Below are positions 12,206-25,089 of a stretch of 64,000 nucleotides of DNA, in pieces; positions within the stretch are counted from its first letter, which is position 1, and the number at the start of each line of letters is the position of its first letter. The notes under the pieces are model-generated. The model searched no databases, was not told where the DNA came from, and saw nothing but the letters and a program-made list of their open reading frames with translations. Both the position numbers and the translations under genes were made by a program. Location: NCBI GenBank assembly GCA_036417435.1, contig CM070903.1, positions 56,644,001 through 56,708,000 of the forward strand, given 5' to 3'. The stretch comes from Inia geoffrensis. Its lineage: Eukaryota > Chordata > Mammalia > Artiodactyla > Iniidae.

Positions 12206-14811
12206 AGAGGGCTTTTGGAAGCATGGGGGAGATGATGGTTGTTTAGGGGGTATCTTCAAAGGGCAGATATATGTGCCTTACTCTTGGGACCCCACATTTG
12301 GTGTTGGCTGTGAAATGTCCATGGAAGCAGGGTTTGAATCGCAGACATATTGGGAGCGGTGTTAAAGGTTTCTGAGGCAGAACTGGTGGAGGACTCCTGT
12401 GAGAAACAGGTCAACAGCAACATGCAGCAGGAGCGAAAATGGTAACAGGGACCTCATGTTCAGGCAACATGAAAGGTTCCCTCTAGGGAAGTGGTGGTGC
12501 CTCCAAAAACACACTCAGGATTGAATTTCATACAATCTTAACAAGTGCAAAATTAATTTGATTTACACAATAAAAGCAGTGTAACTTTTCCTGTTCCAGA
12601 GACTGATCTACGCAAACACCAACCCAAATGAACAGGGTCTCTCTTGCAGAAATAAATCACAGCACTACAGCCAGAGAAACGGGGGAACAGCAAAAATATG
12701 GAGCACAACTTCTTTCAAGGCTTTTGTTTAATGATTGCTCAGATTCACCTTGCCTCAGATGGCTCTGACAGTAAGTGCACTAAATATTAACAAAGCAATA
12801 TAATAAAATTGACTTTTTAAATGTTGACATTGTTGTGTCCTGATTATTTTATTTGGCGGCTGTTTATCAGTATAAAGCTGTACAAAAGTGATACAAATTT
12901 GTCTTCAACATTTTATTGGCCTCACTTTCTATCCAGGATAATTAAACAAGTAAAGATAATTGGGCAAATGAAGATGAAAAAAGCATGGTAATCACTTGTC
13001 ATTCTAATCTCATCAGCAGATAATTCATCTAGCTCAGACATGCTACTATTTAATGTACCTCCTTTCAATTTGGGTAGTGTTGCACTCTAATCAGGGGAAT
13101 TAAAGCATACTTAATTATAGAGGAATGATCTATAAGGTAGGAGGGCTGAAAAAGCTAAGCTATCTGTATGTGCATTTTGCTTAATAGCACCTGCCTATGT
13201 GTCACCAACAAAAGTCAAACTCTTTGACTCTACTTTCAAAGTCAATTGGTATTGAGTGAAAAGTAAATAAATGTTTCCTTAATAATCAATATCTTGTGTT
13301 CAGTAAGGAAAAGGAAATGATTCTGAAGAAAAGTGAAAACAAAAGCCTCTGCTAAATTTGAAAGTGGCCCATTTTTCCAAAACTAATTATACTCATATTA
13401 AATCATTCCAGTGGTTCTTTGGGCTTTAGTAACTTTATCATGATTTATTCATAATAGCTTTTTCCCTTCATCACTAGATATGGGGGGCAGGGGGGGAAGC
13501 CCACAGAATAGCATAATAACAAAGAGCTGTTGGATGTGATAGAAATTTCCTGAGAGAAAATATGCTTAATATTATTTTTCTCATCTTTTTGCTGTGTTTT
13601 GAAAGCTACTTGTCACAGAACAGGTTGTATATAATGTGTTTATTATGTTACATAAAAAGTGAGAGATTATACAGTGAGCCTAATCATGCTGTGTGTGTTG
13701 GAAACAGTTTTTGCCTGAGTAGGGCCAGAAAAGGATTCCTACCAAAAATCCAAAATCCACACTGACTCCAAACTGCTGTCCGCTACTTATGCCTCTCGGC
13801 ACTTGGTTCTGACGTTTCTACTTTATTTTTGTATGCTTCCAAGGGAGCTCAGAGAGCTCAGAAAAGCACTGCAGCAGGGCCATATGATCTGAGACACAGC
13901 ACCCCACCCCCAATAACTCTCAAGGGTTTTGTAGGGCCCCTCCAGGATATGCTGCAAAGCAAAGGGTTTTGTCACTTTTCTGACAATGCATAAACCCAAG
14001 AGGAAAGCCTTTCTGTTTGTTTTGTATTGAAGCTCAATTTCATTTCAAAAATAAAAGTTGAGTCAAATCAAACGACTTGCTATTTGTTGCATAGATTCTT
14101 AAGTTCTTCAAGGAATGAAGTTCTCTACCGGGCAGAATGTCGAAAAGGTCAGGGATCCCTTTGATAAATGCTGAATCATGATCTTGTTTCCATTTTTCTA
14201 AGGTGCGCGTGGGCTGAGTAGCTTGTATACACATGGAACAGTCAAGGAAAGAATCTAAGGATTTCATTTTTAAATCTGTACAAATTTTTGCAAGTCTACA
14301 GATTGGCTTAGCACATCAGACAAGGATCTTCTCCTCTCTGGGCCTCTGCCTTGCCCACTTGCTGCTTTTGAGAGAACTACCCAAAGCCATGTGTCCAGCT
14401 GAGATGGTCACATACTATACCACTCAACCCATGGCTGACCCAAGGGTAGTCCCTGGTCACTGGACTATAATATGATCTGTTATATGGATCTTTTTCAAGC
14501 CAAGGAGTGAGGACAATTCACTGGACCAATCAGATTCAATATTGTTATTCTTTTAGGCTGTAGATTACTGAAAAAAAACATAATTTGTAGTGGGTCTAGA
14601 ATGAGGAAGACAGTAAGAAGCAGAGGGAGAAAGAATATCTGAAAAATATAGTGGCATAACTCTAGAACAAGGATCTGTGTTAAGTGCTCCTAAAGGCAGC
14701 TTTACTAGAATTCAGTTTGTATCACGAGAGCTGCCATCCATCAGACCACTAGAGCTATTGCTGTGTCAGGAAGATACTTCTGTCTCACTGAAACTTGGAC
14801 GCATAGGCCAC
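12206..14811. other. Unassigned intergenic sequence
   Basis: About 2.6 kb with no gene and no repeat I can name. A 12-base run of mostly G lies near 13483-13496. Confidence 0.45.
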
Positions 14812-15585
14812 TTATTAATTCAACAGATATTTATCAAGCACTTAGTATATGCTAGGCACTGTTCTTGATATGGACAGCACCACAGTGAAACAGCAGATGA
14901 GATAGCATGTCCCTCATGGGATGTATATTTTAATGGGGAGAGGCAGAGAATACACAAAATAAATTAGTAAATTGTATGATCTATTAGAAGGAAAATTATT
15001 ATGGGGAAAATAAAGCAAGAAGAGGGACATGGTGGGTAGAGGGAGTGATGGGTAGTTACAGTTTCAAATATGGTAATCAAGAAAGGCCTAAGAAGGTTTG
15101 AGCAATGATCTGCAGGAGGTGAAAGAGCTACCCATGAGGATAGCTGGGGCAAGAATTTTCCACATGAACTAAGCAGTAACTGCAATGGTTCTGAGGTGGG
15201 AATACGTGCAACATATGAGCACAAGTGCATGCAGGCCACTGTGGCAGCATCAGGGTGAGTGAGGGAGAAATAGGAGGAAGGAGTCAACAGAGGTAAATGG
15301 GGGTGGGAGGGGAGAATATATGGGACCTTATAGGCCACTGTATGGATTTTGGCTTTGGTGACAGGGAGCCCTTGAAAGATTTAGGGCACAGTGATTAGAC
15401 TATGGTTTAACAGAGTCTCTCTGGCTGCTGTATTAAATTTAGATAGTAGGCAGTCAAGGGGAGAGCAATCATGAGATAATTGCAATAATTCATATGGGAG
15501 ATGATGATGGTTTGAGCCAAAATGGTAGCAGTGATGAAGAGTGTTTGGATTCTGGGTATGTATTTTGAGAGTGTCCATGTTCCTT
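14812..15585 (-). repeat. L2 LINE 3' fragment
   Basis: Reverse complement of an L2 3' end. It starts ttaattcaacagatatttat, then tatgctaggcactgttcttg, and ends with gtctctctggctgctgtatt and a long tail to ttttgagagtgtccatg. Confidence 0.85.
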
Positions 15586-15659
15586 TCTGAGTTTTTTAGA
15601 TTCTTTTATTTATCAAACTCAAGAAGAGAGCATTTGTTTGATGAAAATACATTAATTGA

Positions 15660-16935
15660 AAAAAACTGACTTCTGCTTCCAGGAACATGGAATGTACATA
15701 ATTTTCCTATTTCTCCCACTGAATACAACTAAAACCCCTGAGCACTATATATGTGACAAACATAAGAAGACCTGAGAGGTTGAGAGAAGCAGCAGAGCAG
15801 CTAGGGACTTAGAGTCCCAAGAAACAACAAAGAAGTGACTTTCTTGGGTTTTCTTTTTGGCTCATACGTCCCATACTTGGAACTAAAGAAGCCAAGCAAC
15901 CCGAAAATGCCAACAAGCCCAGACAAAAGAGCTTAGTCTCTCCAGCTAAAGGACCAGGAAAGAGGCAGCCTAGCAAGACAAAAAGTTTTTAGACAATAAC
16001 TGGTCAACTCCAGTCAAATATCATAGAGAAAACTGTGGCCTCATCTCCATTCATGCAAGCAAAGGCTAAGTGAGAGGCCTAGACTTCCACACTCATGACG
16101 CTGTAAGAGGCATCCCCAAACCCCCACCAGAGTGGTGTCAAGGAGGCCAGTAGAGAGCCAGGATTTTTACCTCCCTCTCACCTCAGATGGTAACAAGGTC
16201 CTCCTCTCCATCCCGCAGTATCAGTGGAGCTCATATAGAGAACAGACTTCCACCTTTCACCCAACCATTTTAAGGGAGCCCTTCTCCTCATCACTTGGCA
16301 GGGGTAGGGGCATCAGAGGAGGCTTCATGGAGAGTCAGGACACTCAGCATTGCCCAGCAATAATGAGACCACTCTCAACTGATTAAGACACTCAATAGGT
16401 GCCAACACTGAGATGACAGAGATGTTACAATGATCTGAAAAAGATTTTAAAACAGGAATGATAAAATAAAAAGCTTCAATGAGAAATTACGAATATGCTT
16501 GAAACAAATGAAAACACAACCTCAGCAAAGACACAGAAGACATAAAGAAGAACAAAAGAGAAATTTTAGAACTGAAAAATACAAGCCTCAAAATGAAACC
16601 TCAGTAGATGGGCTCAACAGCGGAATGGAGAGGACAGGAGAAAGAATCAGTGAACTAAAGATTGAACAGGAGAAATTATCCAGTACTTTTTGAGCAGAAG
16701 AGAGAAAATAGACTGAAAAAAATAGAGTATCAGGGATCTGTAGGGTTATAAAAAAAAAATCAAACAGTATCAATGGTGTTTCCAAAGGAGAGGAGGAAAA
16801 GGCCAGAGCTGAAAAAGTACGGGAAGAAAAAATGGCTAGAAATTTCCCAAATTTGGCAAGAAACAGAAACCTACATGTTCAAAAAGCCAACCAAACCCCA
16901 AACAGGATAAACCCAAAGACATCCATGCCATTAAT
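15660..16935 (+). mobile_element. Ancient L1 5' UTR and ORF1 (or HAL1)
   Basis: Includes an L1-like leader and an ORF1 region (16499-16930) with coiled-coil-like residues (ERISELKIEQEK) and aaacaggataaacccaaaga near its end. Stops interrupt it. It ends abruptly against inverted L1 sequence. Confidence 0.75.
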
Positions 16936-17215
16936 GGGTATTGAATTTTGTCAGGTGTCTTTTCTGAATCAATTGATGTGATCATGTGATTTTTCTTCTT
17001 TAGTCCCTTAATATGGTGAATTACATTGATTGATTTTTTTGAATGCTGGACTAACCTTGCATCCCTGGAGTGAACTATGTTTGGTCATGGTTTATCATTC
17101 TTTTACTACATGGCCGAATTCTATTGGCTCATATTTTACTGAGGCTTTTGCATCTATATTCACGAGGGAAATCAAAACCCCTGCAATATTTTTTTAGATT
17201 TAAACAAGTATATTC
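16936..17215 (-). mobile_element. Inverted L1 ORF2 fragment
   Basis: The reverse complement reads as reverse transcriptase region sequence of L1 (aattcaatacccattaat at its end and caaggttagtccagcattc within). It lies head-on to the plus-strand ORF2 end at 17985. Confidence 0.82.
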
Positions 17216-17232
17216 TAAAATGGTTTTCTTTG

Positions 17233-17456
17233 CTGTTGTTGTTTTGTTTTGTTTTGTTTTGTTGCGGTACGCAGGCCTCTCACTGTTGTGGCCTCTCCCG
17301 TTGCAGAGCAAAGGCTCCGGATGCACAGGCTCAGTGGCCATGGCTCACGGGCCCAGCCGCTCGGCAGCATGTGGGATCTTCCCGGACCGGGGCACGAACC
17401 CGTGTCCCCTGCATCGGCAGGCAGACTCTCAACCACTGCGCCACCAGGGAAGCCCC
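17233..17456 (-). mobile_element. CHR-2-like SINE at the tail of an L1
   Basis: Minus-orientation SINE with a GTTTT-repeat tail. Its head abuts the 3' end of a minus-strand L1 (17457-17984). The flanks are only loosely repeated (aaatggtttt and aaatgttttt). It therefore inserted in or next to the A tail of that L1. Confidence 0.92.
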
Positions 17457-17984
17457 TGAAATGTTTTTTAACGTTTTTATTGGAGTATAATTGCTTTACA
17501 ATGGTGTGTTAGTTTCTGCTTTATAATAAAGTGAATCAGTTATACATATACATATATCCCCATATCTCTTCCCTCTTGCATCTTCCTCCCTCCCACCCTC
17601 CCTATCCCACCCCTCTAGGTGGTCACGAAGCACTGAGCTGATCTCCCTGTGCTGTGTGACTGCTTCACACTAGCTATCTATTTTACATTTGGTAGTGTAT
17701 ATATGTCCATCTATACACTACCACTCTCTCATTTTGTCCCAGCTTACCCTTCCCCCTCCCCGTGTCCTCAAGTCCATTCTCTAGTAGGTCTGTGTCTTTA
17801 TTCCTGTCTTGCCCCTAGGTTCTTCATGACCATTTTTTGTTTTTTAGTTTCCATATAGATGTGTTAGCATATTGTATTTGTGTTTCTCTTTCTGACTTAC
17901 TTCACTCTGTATGACAGACTCTAGGTCCATCCACCTCACTACAAATAACTCAATTTCATTTCTTTTTATGGCTGAGTAGTATAT
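17457..17984 (-). mobile_element. Younger L1 3' UTR and ORF2 end
   Basis: Reverse complement of a cetartiodactyl L1 3' end: ttggagtataattgctttac, then gctgatctccctgtgctgtg, then ggtccatccacctcac and gctgagtagtat. The words gtatattctaaaa occur at 17209-17221 and again at 17979-17991 and bracket this L1 plus its SINE. Confidence 0.88.
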
Positions 17985-19010
17985 TCTAAAATTTATATGA
18001 AAAGGCAAAGTCACTTGATATAGCTAAAACAATTTTGGAAAAGATAAAGTGAACATAATCAGTCTACTTAATTTCAAGATATTATATAGCTAATGTAATC
18101 AAGATTGTGTGTCATTGGCAGAAGTTTGGACACATATCAATGGAACAGAAGAGGGAACCCAAAATAGACTCACATAAATATGTCCAACCAATTTTTGACA
18201 AAGTTGCAAAAGCAATTCAATACCGGAAAGATAGCCACTTCAACTAAAGGTGCTGGAGCAAACAGACATCTGTAGGCAAAAAAATGGACTTTGACAGAAG
18301 TCTCATATCTTATACAAAATTTAATTCAAAATAGACCACAGACTTAAGGGGTAAATATAAAACTTAAAACATTAGGAAAAATCACAGGAGAAAATCTTTG
18401 GGATCCAGAGTTAGTCAAAGAGTTCTTCAGTGATACCAAAAGCACTATTCATAAAAGGAAAAAAAATTGATAAATTAGTATTATCAAATTAAAAACTTTG
18501 GACTATGAAAGTCCCTGTTAAAATGATGGCTAGGCTACAGACAAAGTATTTGTAAAACACACATGTGACAAAAGATGAGTATCTAAAATATATAAAGAAC
18601 CTTCAAAATTCAACTGTTCAAAAAAAAACCCAGTTGAAAAATAGGCTAAAGACATTTCACTGAACAGGATATACACATGGCAAATAATCACACGAAAAGA
18701 TGTTCAACCATTAACCCTTAGGGAAACTCAAAAATATAATGAGATATCACTACATATCTATCAGAATGGCTAAATAAAAAATAGTAGCAAACCACAAGCT
18801 GGTGAGAATGTGGAAAAACTGGATTATTCACACATTGTTGGTGGGAATGTAAAATGGGACAGCTATATAATCCCTATATTGCACTATAGTTTTGCAAGAT
18901 GTTACCACTGTGCAAACTGAGGCAACGGTACAGAGAATCTCGCTGTATTTTTCCTACAACTGCATGTGAATCTACAATTACCTAAAAATAAAAAAAGTTT
19001 AATTAACCAA
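17985..19010 (+). mobile_element. L1 ORF2 end and 3' UTR
   Basis: Degraded plus-strand ORF2 end: tgtcattggcagaagtttgg, caccaatttttgacaaag-like text, ttggtgggaatgtaaaatgg. It ends in an A-rich tail near 18985-19000. Confidence 0.85.
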
Positions 19011-19814
19011 AAGCAAGTTACTACATGAAAATCAGTATGGAAACAGAAAATATGGTATCCAATCTGATTCTAAAGTTTGAGAAGTCGTGCTGTGCCGACA
19101 ATTATAGTAACTGTAATTGATTAAAAATAAAATTAAAATATTCCTTTCCAAAGAATTTTATTTTCTTCCAGATAGTAGCACATCTACATAATTCCACCTC
19201 CTTGTGCTTCTACAGCAATTCAATCACACATCCTTCAAAGAAACAAGGAAAGGCAGTGATATAAACACTTTCAAGATCTCAGAAGGTATTCTGAAAGTGT
19301 CATGAACGTCCTTCATGTCCACTGACCAATTGAATTACCATTGTTTGTAAAATTCAGAGCTGAGCTGCCCTTGCTTTCTTTCATAGTGCTTCTCAAGATT
19401 TGCAGTTTTATACTCCTAATGTAGTTTATTTGTTTAATAACTCCCACTGGCATTTAAACTCCAAGAGGGCATGGTCCATGTCTGGTTTTATTGCCTCCTG
19501 TCTCCGTAGTGTCTCTCGCAGAGTCTGGCAGACAATAGGTCTACAATAGATATTTTATGAATTAAAGAACAAACTAATGAATGCCTCTTTCTGTCTCTGC
19601 CCACTTCATCAGTTCCACTCTCCTAGCAGCACAGAGACTCACGGACTTATCTTTCTGTCTAGAGAATTCACTGGGCAGTAGGCTCAGTGGGGGCTATGGC
19701 TAGATAGATGTGGATGCACCTTCCTCACTTCATTTCAGTTCATACGTTTAAGGGGTATCCAGCTCTACCTGGGGTGATGGCTGCTGCTCCTGCCTCTTAT
19801 TCCTATTAGAAGTG
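19011..19814. other. Unassigned sequence
   Basis: Nothing coding. Part (19430-19600) resembles an old LINE 3' end (ccaagagggcatggtccatg, gacaataggtctacaataga), possibly a plus-strand L2, but the match is weak. Confidence 0.45.
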
Positions 19815-19946
19815 GTTGGAAAAAATGAAACAAAGAGGATGTGAAGAAAAGGGAACCCTCACGCACTGTTGCTGGGATTGTAAATTGGTACAGCCACTGT
19901 GAAAAACCGAATGGAGTTTCCTCAAAAAATTAAAAATAAAACTACT

Positions 19947-20172
19947 GGGCTTCCCTGGTGGCGAAGTGGTTGAGAGTCCGCCTTCCGACGCGGGGGACGT
20001 GGGTTCGTGTCCCGGTCGGGGAAGATCCCACATGCCGCGGAGCGGCTGGGCCCTTGAGCCATGGCCGCTGAGCCTGCGCGTCCGGAGCCTGTGCTCCGCA
20101 ACGGGAGAGGCCGCAACAGTGAGAGGCCCGTGTACCGCAAAAAAAAAAAAAAACCCCCAAAAAACCCCCCAA
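19947..20172 (+). mobile_element. CHR-2-like SINE with A/C tail
   Basis: Plus-orientation SINE inserted in an L1 3' region. The duplication aaaactact lies at 19938-19946 and 20173-20181. The tail is unusual: the A run is followed by alternating C and A blocks (about 20154-20176). Confidence 0.95.
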
Positions 20173-20364
20173 AAAACTACTATGTGATTCAGCATTTCAA
20201 TTCTGCATATTTACCTAAAGAAAACAAAAACATTAATTTGAAAAGATATATACACCCTAATGTTCACTGCTGCATTATTTACAATAAGCAAGATATGGAA
20301 GCAACCTGTGTCCATTGACAGATAAACAGATTAAAAAAAGGCGTGATATATATACACATATATA

Positions 20365-20573
20365 CAGTTGACCCTAGAACAACATGCGAGTTAGGGGTGC
20401 TGACCCTAACTTCACAGTTGGCCCTCAGTATTCTTGGTTCCATATCCATGTATTCAACCAACCATGGATCATGTAGTACTGGAGTCTGTATTAAAAAAAA
20501 AATAAAAATCCATGTGTAAGTGGATCCACACAGTTCAAAGCCCTGCTGTTCAAGGGTCCATTGTACAATGGGG
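20365..20573 (-). mobile_element. Tigger-like (TcMar) non-autonomous DNA transposon
   Basis: Has inverted terminal sequences, cagttgaccctagaac at the left and gttcaagggtccattg at the right, flanked by TA on both sides (20363-20364 and 20574-20575). The inner text ccatggatcatgtagtact is typical of a mammalian MER family. Orientation is arbitrary. Confidence 0.8.
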
Positions 20574-21024
20574 TACTACCCAGCTTCTACAAAAAAAATA
20601 AAAAGAAATCTTGCCATTTATGACCACATGGGTAGATCAAGAGGGCTTTACTCTAAGTGAAATAAGTCAAAGACAAATACCATATGATCTCACTTATATG
20701 TGGAATCTAAAAAAACAAAATGAAACAGAAACAGACTCATAGATACAGAGATCAAACGGGTGGTTGCCAGAGGGAAGGTGGGTGGGGGTTTGGGAGAAAT
20801 AGGTGAAGGGGATTAAGAGGTACAAACCTCCATTTGTAAAAAGATAAGCCATGGGGATGTGATATACAACATAAGGAATATAGTCAATAATATTGTAATG
20901 ACTTTGTATGGGGCAGATGGTTACTAGGCTTATCATGGTGATCATTTTGTAATGTATGCGAATATACAACTTAGTGATTTGACATCTGAAACTAACTTAA
21001 TATTGTATATCAACGAAAAAACAA

Positions 21025-23282
21025 ACCAAAAAAAACCACTTGGTATCCACTCAGTTGAGAATAATGCAATTGTGCAAAATCACTTTGTGTACTAGTTCAT
21101 ATAATGTAGATTTGGTTAGGGACTTTCTTTTCTTTGTGCTACAAGACCATTGGTCTGGTTTTCCTCATTACTTTTTTTAGAGAAAAATAATTGATCTTCT
21201 ACTATAATAACTATAGCACCCGCATTTTAATGTGTCATGATCCAAAACAGGTCGCACATTCTATTTTTCTCACCTGATATGACCTTAGCGTTTTAAATTG
21301 CTATTCAGTCAGTGTACGAGGTATACTAGCGGTGACCACACTAGCTTTGTTGCAATGTATTTCTGCCTAAAAGAGTGTAGCTGAAAATACTGAATAATTT
21401 TCAAAATTGAAAACAAGCAGAGAGTGTGTGTTTTAATGGACAATCTTAGCCTATACAGAAAAAAATAATACATTTCCTAACTTTAATCGGAACAGAGGGC
21501 AACACAGAAAGCGACTTATTCTCTTTTGTATAGACACCAATTATTTTACACTGCGAGATCATTGAGCTATCTGTTATATGTTAATTATGTTGGGTATTCA
21601 GTGCTACTGCACAAATTTCATATTTTTTCACAGCAGGGACTCTGGAGGGACTCTCGCCCAGAGAGAACAGCAATTTAGAGTTTTTTGTGTAGGAATTACG
21701 TTTCTAATGCAACTGTGTTGATTATCAGTCTCCCCTCCAACTCCCCATTTTCCCCTACTACCAAAACACACTTTCCTACTGCTGGTCTTACCTTTGCTCA
21801 CCTGTCCTAGCCAACCTCATATTAAATTGGAGGGTAGATTTTAAAAGGATGCTGTGCGTTTAAGCCCTCAAAATTCATGGTTGGATCACAAACTTTATAG
21901 ACTACCTTTATAGACTATTTTGGGAAAAATCCAAGTAACAAATAATATTTTGAAATCAAACTGTTTTGCTTTCAACAGTGTCTTCTTAAATTATCACTGA
22001 ACAAAACCACTGAACAAATTGCTGTATCTTCTTTATGTAATGTTTCATTTTTTTTTTTTCATATATTTTTTGCTAAGCATAAGTGTAAACCACCAAAAGA
22101 GTCTCTCCCCTAAATGAACAGTATTGGAAAAAAATTAAAGTGACCAGTGCTTCAGATGGTGACTTTACTGCAGAACAGTTTTCCACGTCTAAACTTGTAT
22201 GTGGCTTTTTGGTAATGCAGCTGTTATCATGAACAAAATGTCTGCATCATACATAAAATATCTGTCTCATTTTTTGTTATTATTCAGTTTCAAATAAGCT
22301 ATTTTTTAAAAGCTTACTTGAAGTCATTTTCCTATAAATGGACATCTTATTCCTGAGCTTTACCAGCTTTAAATACAGCTGTGGAAAATGAAGTTTGGAT
22401 TGGCTTGATAGTAAACTGTTCATATTCAAATTGCCATCATTTTTCAGCCTCAAAGCTTTTTGTTTTGTTTTATTTCTTTTTTGTGACCAATATACAAGAT
22501 TGTCATTTAAAATTATGCCGACACAATGTCTAATGCCACCTTTCTAAAGAGGCAAATGGTCAGAATAAATATTTGCTGAATATTAGTGCCTGGTAGGTTT
22601 CTAAAAGTGTTGTTGGAAAGAAATTAGACTGAGAAATCATCACTAGTTATAAAAATGTAATCAAGAACTTGTTTAAGCCTGCTTCAAATGTTCAAATGAA
22701 CATAACTGATTTCTGAAAAATAAAGATATATTTCAGTAATATTTTATGTAACCTAGTGGGCTACATCTGAAGGGAAACTATATGTCAAAGGGTTTATAAT
22801 GACATCTAATTTAAAGATATGTTATATTTTGGATAGAAAATATGAACAAGAGCAGAGTTTGTTATATAAACTTTTTGAGAGCATTCTGCCATTTCCCCCT
22901 TTAATTAGTGGAATTCTTACGATATACTGTAAATAATACAAAGCAATGTAAATGACACTTGGAAAATTTTTTTTCACCATTTTTTTTTTCAATCTCTGTC
23001 TGCAAACTTTGACTCCAGCCCTGGGAAAGCGTATTTCCCTATAGATTCATGTTGCTCATTAAATGAGATCTGGGTGACTCCGTAGGATAATCATCACCAC
23101 AGCCTGTAATTCGCCTTAAGGAAAAAAAGAAAAAAAACCTACAGACATTTACCCATCTATTTCATTCCCCTGCTTGCCGGAAACAGGCACTGCAATTAGA
23201 GGGAAAGGAAACATGTAGAGATAAAAAAAAAAGTAGGAGAGAGTGGAGGAAGCCATGCTGAGTCAGTAGGCTGAGGTCTAGC
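21025..23282. other. Unassigned AT-rich sequence without clear repeats
   Basis: The longest stretch (2.2 kb) in which I see no recognised transposon. There is no coding frame above 60 codons. It could hold conserved non-coding DNA, but that cannot be judged from one genome. Confidence 0.5.
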
Positions 23283-23705
23283 TTCATTTATTCATTCAAA
23301 AACTGTTTTGCAGCCCCTGCCATTTGCCAGCTAGATGATAGCCCTAAGGATAGAATGGGGGAAATAAATAATTATACAAAGAAGTGTAAATCAATGACTC
23401 CAGGAATAAAAAAAAAAAAAAGGATCTTGTTAGGGAATTTGGGATCATTTACCCAAGGGCATATCATTTGAGCTAAACTCTGAAGGAAGGTAGTACTGGA
23501 TAAATGGGAAAGAAAAATGTTTTCTGAGAGTGGTTACAGTAAAGCAAAGGCCCTACGTCAAGAGGAAGCATGGTGAAGAGAAATTGAAAGATGACTGAAG
23601 CACCCAGTATGGAGTAAGCACAGAGGAAGCACAGTGTGAGCTGAGGCTCACAGAAAAAGCCAGACAAGGTAGAGCCTTATAGAGCCTCATATTAATGACC
23701 TGTGG
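23283..23705 (-). repeat. L2 LINE fragment
   Basis: Starts ttcattcaaaaactg and includes gcaaaggccctacgtcaaga and a tail ending ggtagagccttatagagcct, the L2 pattern in reverse. A 14-A run sits inside. Confidence 0.75.
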
Positions 23706-25089
23706 AAGGTTTGAATTCTAATGACCGATGAATTAACTCCCTTAAACACAGGCCACCTGGGCTTGAAATCCTTTCATTGGAAGATAGGCATACTGATCAA
23801 GAGCTGGCTGCCCACACTGCTAATCAGGCAGCAGGGATCCGGAGCAGAAAGTTGGATGGCAGAAGAGCCACACAAAACACTGTGGTTCCAGAAAGTCAAT
23901 TTTCCATCTGCCTGCTGGTGTAAGGGTCTGCCCTTGGGTCATTAAAGTGGTGAACAGAACCGGGTACCTGAAGGAACACCAGGAGAGAAGTGATAGTACA
24001 AAAGTGACGTTGTTTTCTCTTTAATATTTTTTGGAAAGTTATACAGAGACAGATTTCAGACCCTGACAACAAATAACTTCCTAATAGAGTGACCCAAAGA
24101 CCGGGTAGGCTTTCAAGGAGGAAGACTGTTGCCATGTTTGAGATGTTCGTGTAGAGACGACAGATGGGTCAGATGCCTGAAGCAGATATGGTGGATTGAT
24201 ATGCAGTAGCCGATCAGTTTACCATTCTTGATATTTCTTATGATGCTGTGAACATTATAGTGTTTAATGGGCAAAATTTGTTGCTTCCGTGGGTGGGAAA
24301 CAAAACAGTAGAAAAGTGACCCTTGTTTGTCAAAAGCCAAGGCAAAGAGCCTTGAAGGACTCAGACAATAAAATTTTTTTCCTAAACAAAATTTTGGGAA
24401 TATTTGGAAATATATATGAAAAGCCAGGCTACAGTGTCCCCTCTTAAATAAAGATTCTTTAGAAGGAGAGTGTTTAATATGAAATGATAGAGTTAGAAGC
24501 TGAGATTTCTGAAAATTATCTGTGCCTTATTTCAGGTACCTGATCCCTGCCTCTAACCTGGCCCAAACCCAACTCAAACCTTAAGGAAGGGGAAATCAAG
24601 AGCAGGGTAGCCCTCTGACACCAAGCCCCTTCCTCCAATTCTTGTGTAGAAAAGGAGGATGTGAGGCCCATAATTTCCCCCATGTCCCAAGGAGTAATAA
24701 CGAAGACACAGTTCCTATGGCCCAAAGTGGGATAGGTGTAGTATAATGCATTTAATAGTGCTGTGAAGCACTTGGACACGGCACAGAAACTTCTATGGGG
24801 ACAAAAATGTAGCTGTGGCTTGGGTGAACCAATAGTTGAAGACCAGAAGGGCAAGGTCATCAGTAGGTGCTGTTCATTTGTACGAATTAGTTACTATAGG
24901 CATCCGTTTTGATTGACTATGCCTGTGCCGTTTTGATTTTTGAATATTCCTAATATATTTGGATGATTATCCTTGATCACTATGGAAGTCAACTGGATAT
25001 ATGGCAACACCCACTAGATCCCACCCTGTCGTACATTGGTGTCACCAGCAAAGCCCCTTAACAATTCCCAAGAAATAAAAATGGAATCT
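23706..25089. other. Unassigned sequence
   Basis: No named family. A minus-strand frame of 114 codons (24516-24860) shows no motif I recognise. Confidence 0.4.

Larger units (their letters stand above)
19815..21020 (+). mobile_element. L1 3' end, split by a SINE and a DNA transposon
   Basis: L1 ORF2 end and 3' UTR: aaaagggaaccctcacgcac, tgttcactgctgcattattt, atgatctcacttatatgtgg. The CHR-2 SINE (19947-20172) and a Tigger-like element (20365-20573) interrupt it. Confidence 0.88.

Noticed and set aside
24516..24860. Minus-strand frame of 114 codons
   Set aside because: Long for random AT-rich DNA, but no domain, repeat or conserved motif was recognised and the neighbours give no support.
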